13,606 bases of DNA from positions 1 to 13,606 of the forward strand of contig NMUJ01000024.1 in NCBI GenBank assembly GCA_002256535.1. The letters are read 5' to 3'. This document shows positions 11,574-13,606 of this stretch, one piece after another. Positions within the stretch are counted from its first letter, which is position 1, and each line of letters starts with the position of its first letter. Origin of the DNA: Caldifarciminota bacterium 4484_18 (GTDB taxonomy: Bacteria > Hydrothermota > UBA3073 > NMUJ01). Both the position numbers and the translations under genes were made by a program. Under the pieces are notes generated by a model. It did not search any database and was not told the DNA's origin. It saw only the letters and a program-made list of their open reading frames with translations.

Positions 11574-13606
11574 ATGAAACTAACAGATAAAGGTAAGGCA
11601 TTATTGGAAGCGGCACGCAAGCATGCCAAGAAGCGTGGCGATTCATACGTTGATACAGATCACTTGCTGGAGGCATTGTTTACACTTAAGGATGGTAACC
11701 CATTCCTTAAGCTGCTGGATAAACGTGGTATAAGTGCGGAGGCGATCAGACGTGAGGTTGAACGTGGGTTATCGAGCTTCCACTCGCAGTTGGATGAGAT
11801 GACAAATTCCTACATTGGTGCGTTAGAAGAGCGTGAGAAGATGCTAAGTAACGCATATTCACCTGGCTTGGTGAAGGAGCTATACCACACGTTGTTTAAA
11901 TATCTCGAGGATGCGATTGCAAAGGATATGCGAGGCGAACGCATACGTGAGTTCGTCACACTTAAGGTGAGACGTTGGGTACCCGAACGGCGTACACGTA
12001 GTTTGATAGATGAATTTTTCGGCACGGATATATTCAGTGAATTCTTTGGCGATGTATGGGGGCACGATCGTGAATGGATACTGCGTGATTATAGCCTACG
12101 TGTACCGAAGGAGTTTGCGAATGAGATAAGGGAGGTAGCCAAAAGATGGGGGCTCGAGGAGGAAGATGCCAACCGCATGCTGTATGAGTTGGCCGATCTC
12201 GAGGATAAGTTACGAGGTTCGTTGTTACAGCTTAAGAATTCAGGGGTTGAACCTCGACGCATCATAGGTAAGTTACGTGCACATTTCTTACGTGAGGAGA
12301 AGGAACCTTCGCACTCGTTTTTCCTCGAAAAGATATTGGAGAAAGCAGCCAAAACTGCAGAGGATGGTGTGGGTATCACACATATTGCGGATGCGATGAT
12401 GGATTCACCTGATACGGTGGGTGGTTACTACCTATCACAGATAATGCGTGCATTGAGGGGTCAAAAGGGTGAACCCATACCCAGTAACATAAAGGAGGAG
12501 ATGCAAGAGGAGGAACGTTCGGCATTGGAGCGATTTACGGTCAACCTGACTCAGTTAGCGTGTGAGGGTAAGCTGGACCCTGTCATCGGTAGGGAAAGGG
12601 AGATACAACGTATGATAGAGACGTTAATACGACGCCAGAAGAATAATCCAGTGATTGTTGGTGAGGCAGGTGTAGGTAAGACAGCCTTGGTTGAGGGGTT
12701 AGCCCAGAAGATAGCAAAAGGTGAGGTACCGGAGCAGTTGAAAGACGCAAAGCTATTGCAGCTGGATATGGGTGCACTGCTGGCAGGTACTAAATATAGG
12801 GGTGAGTTTGAAGAGCGGCTCAAACAGATGCTGGATGAGATTAAGAAGGCGGGTAATGTGATACTGTTTATCGATGAGCTACATAACGTTGTAGGTGCCG
12901 GACGTGCGGAGGGTGGTGCATTAGATGCAGCTAATTTGTTGAAACCAGCGCTGGCGAGGGGTGAGTTTCAAGTGATAGGTGCGACAACACCTGAGGAGTA
13001 TCGAAGTATGAGCAACAGGTATGTACAGGATAGACATCTGCCAGATAAGGCGATAGATGCGATCGATCAATCCGCATCCAAGAAGGCATTGAAAGTGTTG
13101 TATCCAGAGATTAGGGTGAAGGAGATCGAAGGTAAGTTGAAAGAGTTAAAGGAACAGCAGGTACATGAAAAGGAGAAAGCGAGGATCAGCGAGATAGAAG
13201 CAGACATAAAGCGGTTGGAGAAGGAGCTGGATGAACTAAAGACGTTGTTAGCCAAAAAGGAGAAAGCGGGTGCTAAGGATTTGAAGGAGTTAGAGGATAA
13301 GGTTGCGAAACTGGAGAAACAAGTGAAAGAAGCCGAGGATAAAGGTGACCTCAAACGTTGGGAGGAGCTGCTGGATAAGCTGAAGGCAACAAAGAAGGAG
13401 CTGCTGGAGGCACGCCAAAAGGCGAGCGAACAGCTGGAAGAGATACGGGTGACGAGCGACGATGTAGCTGAGGTGGTATCAGAATGGACCAATATACCTG
13501 TGGCAAGGATGATGGAGGAGGAGAAAGCTAAGCTGTTGAAGATGGAGGAACACCTACATCGACGTGTTATAGGGCAGGACGAGGCTATAGTGGCGGTATC
13601 ACGTGC
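11574..13606 (+). CDS. clpB: ClpB-type AAA+ disaggregase, enlarged N-terminal region, NBD1 internally deleted, truncated by window edge
   Basis: 677 codons are open to the edge. Residues 1-70 resemble the first Clp_N repeat. A second Clp_N-like half appears only at about 245-300, so roughly 160 extra residues separate them. Walker A of NBD1 is GEAGVGKT (363-370) and Walker B is VILFIDE (429-435). After IGATTPEEYR (468-477) the sequence jumps to SNRYVQDRHLPDKAID. This skips about 55-60 family residues that include the ALERRF arginine-finger segment. A charged coiled-coil middle domain (about 496-632) has ClpB rather than ClpC length. WTNIPVARM then leads into NBD2, where RRVIGQDEAI is visible before the edge. 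The product would normally disassemble protein aggregates with DnaK. The in-frame gap should abolish NBD1 activity unless it is a sequence artefact. It stands alone with its own promoter candidate. Confidence 0.85.
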   Translation, partial: MKLTDKGKALLEAARKHAKKRGDSYVDTDHLLEALFTLKDGNPFLKLLDKRGISAEAIRREVERGLSSFHSQLDEMTNSYIGALEEREKMLSNAYSPGLVKELYHTLFKYLEDAIAKDMRGERIREFVTLKVRRWVPERRTRSLIDEFFGTDIFSEFFGDVWGHDREWILRDYSLRVPKEFANEIREVAKRWGLEEEDANRMLYELADLEDKLRGSLLQLKNSGVEPRRIIGKLRAHFLREEKEPSHSFFLEKILEKAAKTAEDGVGITHIADAMMDSPDTVGGYYLSQIMRALRGQKGEPIPSNIKEEMQEEERSALERFTVNLTQLACEGKLDPVIGREREIQRMIETLIRRQKNNPVIVGEAGVGKTALVEGLAQKIAKGEVPEQLKDAKLLQLDMGALLAGTKYRGEFEERLKQMLDEIKKAGNVILFIDELHNVVGAGRAEGGALDAANLLKPALARGEFQVIGATTPEEYRSMSNRYVQDRHLPDKAIDAIDQSASKKALKVLYPEIRVKEIEGKLKELKEQQVHEKEKARISEIEADIKRLEKELDELKTLLAKKEKAGAKDLKELEDKVAKLEKQVKEAEDKGDLKRWEELLDKLKATKKELLEARQKASEQLEEIRVTSDDVAEVVSEWTNIPVARMMEEEKAKLLKMEEHLHRRVIGQDEAIVAVSR

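Noticed and set aside
13067..13492. A 141-codon minus-strand open frame rich in Ser and Phe
   Set aside because: It is the antisense shadow of the Glu/Lys-rich coiled-coil of ClpB, whose codons give few stops on the opposite strand.
1..13606. Mobile elements, CRISPR arrays, tRNA or rRNA genes
   Set aside because: I saw no transposase or integrase motifs, terminal inverted repeats, regularly spaced repeats, or cloverleaf-like tRNA sequence. The deletions are not associated with an insertion sequence.

Overview
The window looks like a moderate-GC bacterial chromosome segment from an anaerobe. Shine-Dalgarno sites are strong and genes are densely packed. The metabolic genes are a cytosolic hydrogenase-type electron module, a GTP-type PEP carboxykinase and a soluble fumarate reductase-like pair. 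One predicted extracytoplasmic protein carries Ca-binding loops and ends in a FlgD-like/sorting-type C-terminal domain. That ending, and promoters resembling the TTG / TAnnTTTG architecture of the FCB group, suggest an uncultivated lineage near the FCB or WOR-3-like bacteria. This placement is an inference; no rRNA or marker gene is present.

Layout. (1) Positions 1-1836, minus strand: the promoter-proximal part of a sulfhydrogenase-like operon. It holds a beta-type Fe-S protein, a gamma-type flavin/2Fe-2S diaphorase, and the first three codons of the next gene. (2) 1837-2105: divergent control region with promoter candidates on both strands, a perfect 7-6-7 inverted repeat and a start-less open frame. 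(3) 2106-9711, plus strand: a tight operon of a GlcD-type FAD oxidase, an HdrD/GlcF-type CCG protein, pckG, a small YggU/DUF167 protein, a TfrB/FrdB-like Fe-S subunit, a FrdA/TfrA-like flavoprotein (broken) and MobB (broken). (4) 9725-11431, minus strand: a 568-residue multidomain protein containing an internally duplicated module. (5) 11574 to the end, plus strand: a ClpB-type disaggregase with an enlarged N-terminal region, cut by the window edge.

How the genes may work together. The GlcD/HdrD pair probably oxidises a 2-hydroxy acid. PEP carboxykinase links PEP and oxaloacetate. The FrdAB-like pair, which has no membrane anchor gene, would reduce fumarate or oxidise succinate in the cytoplasm. 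The divergent hydrogenase-type module could exchange electrons with NAD(P)H, H2 or sulfur. MobB suggests molybdopterin or tungstopterin enzymes elsewhere in the genome.

The most striking feature is that the flavoprotein, mobB and clpB each lack an internal conserved block. The blocks include the catalytic Arg segment of the flavoprotein and the arginine-finger segment of Clp NBD1. The genes on the left half of the window look intact. Either this stretch carries real clustered deletions, or it is an assembly or amplification artefact; read mapping would decide. The second notable item is the unfamiliar 568-residue protein.
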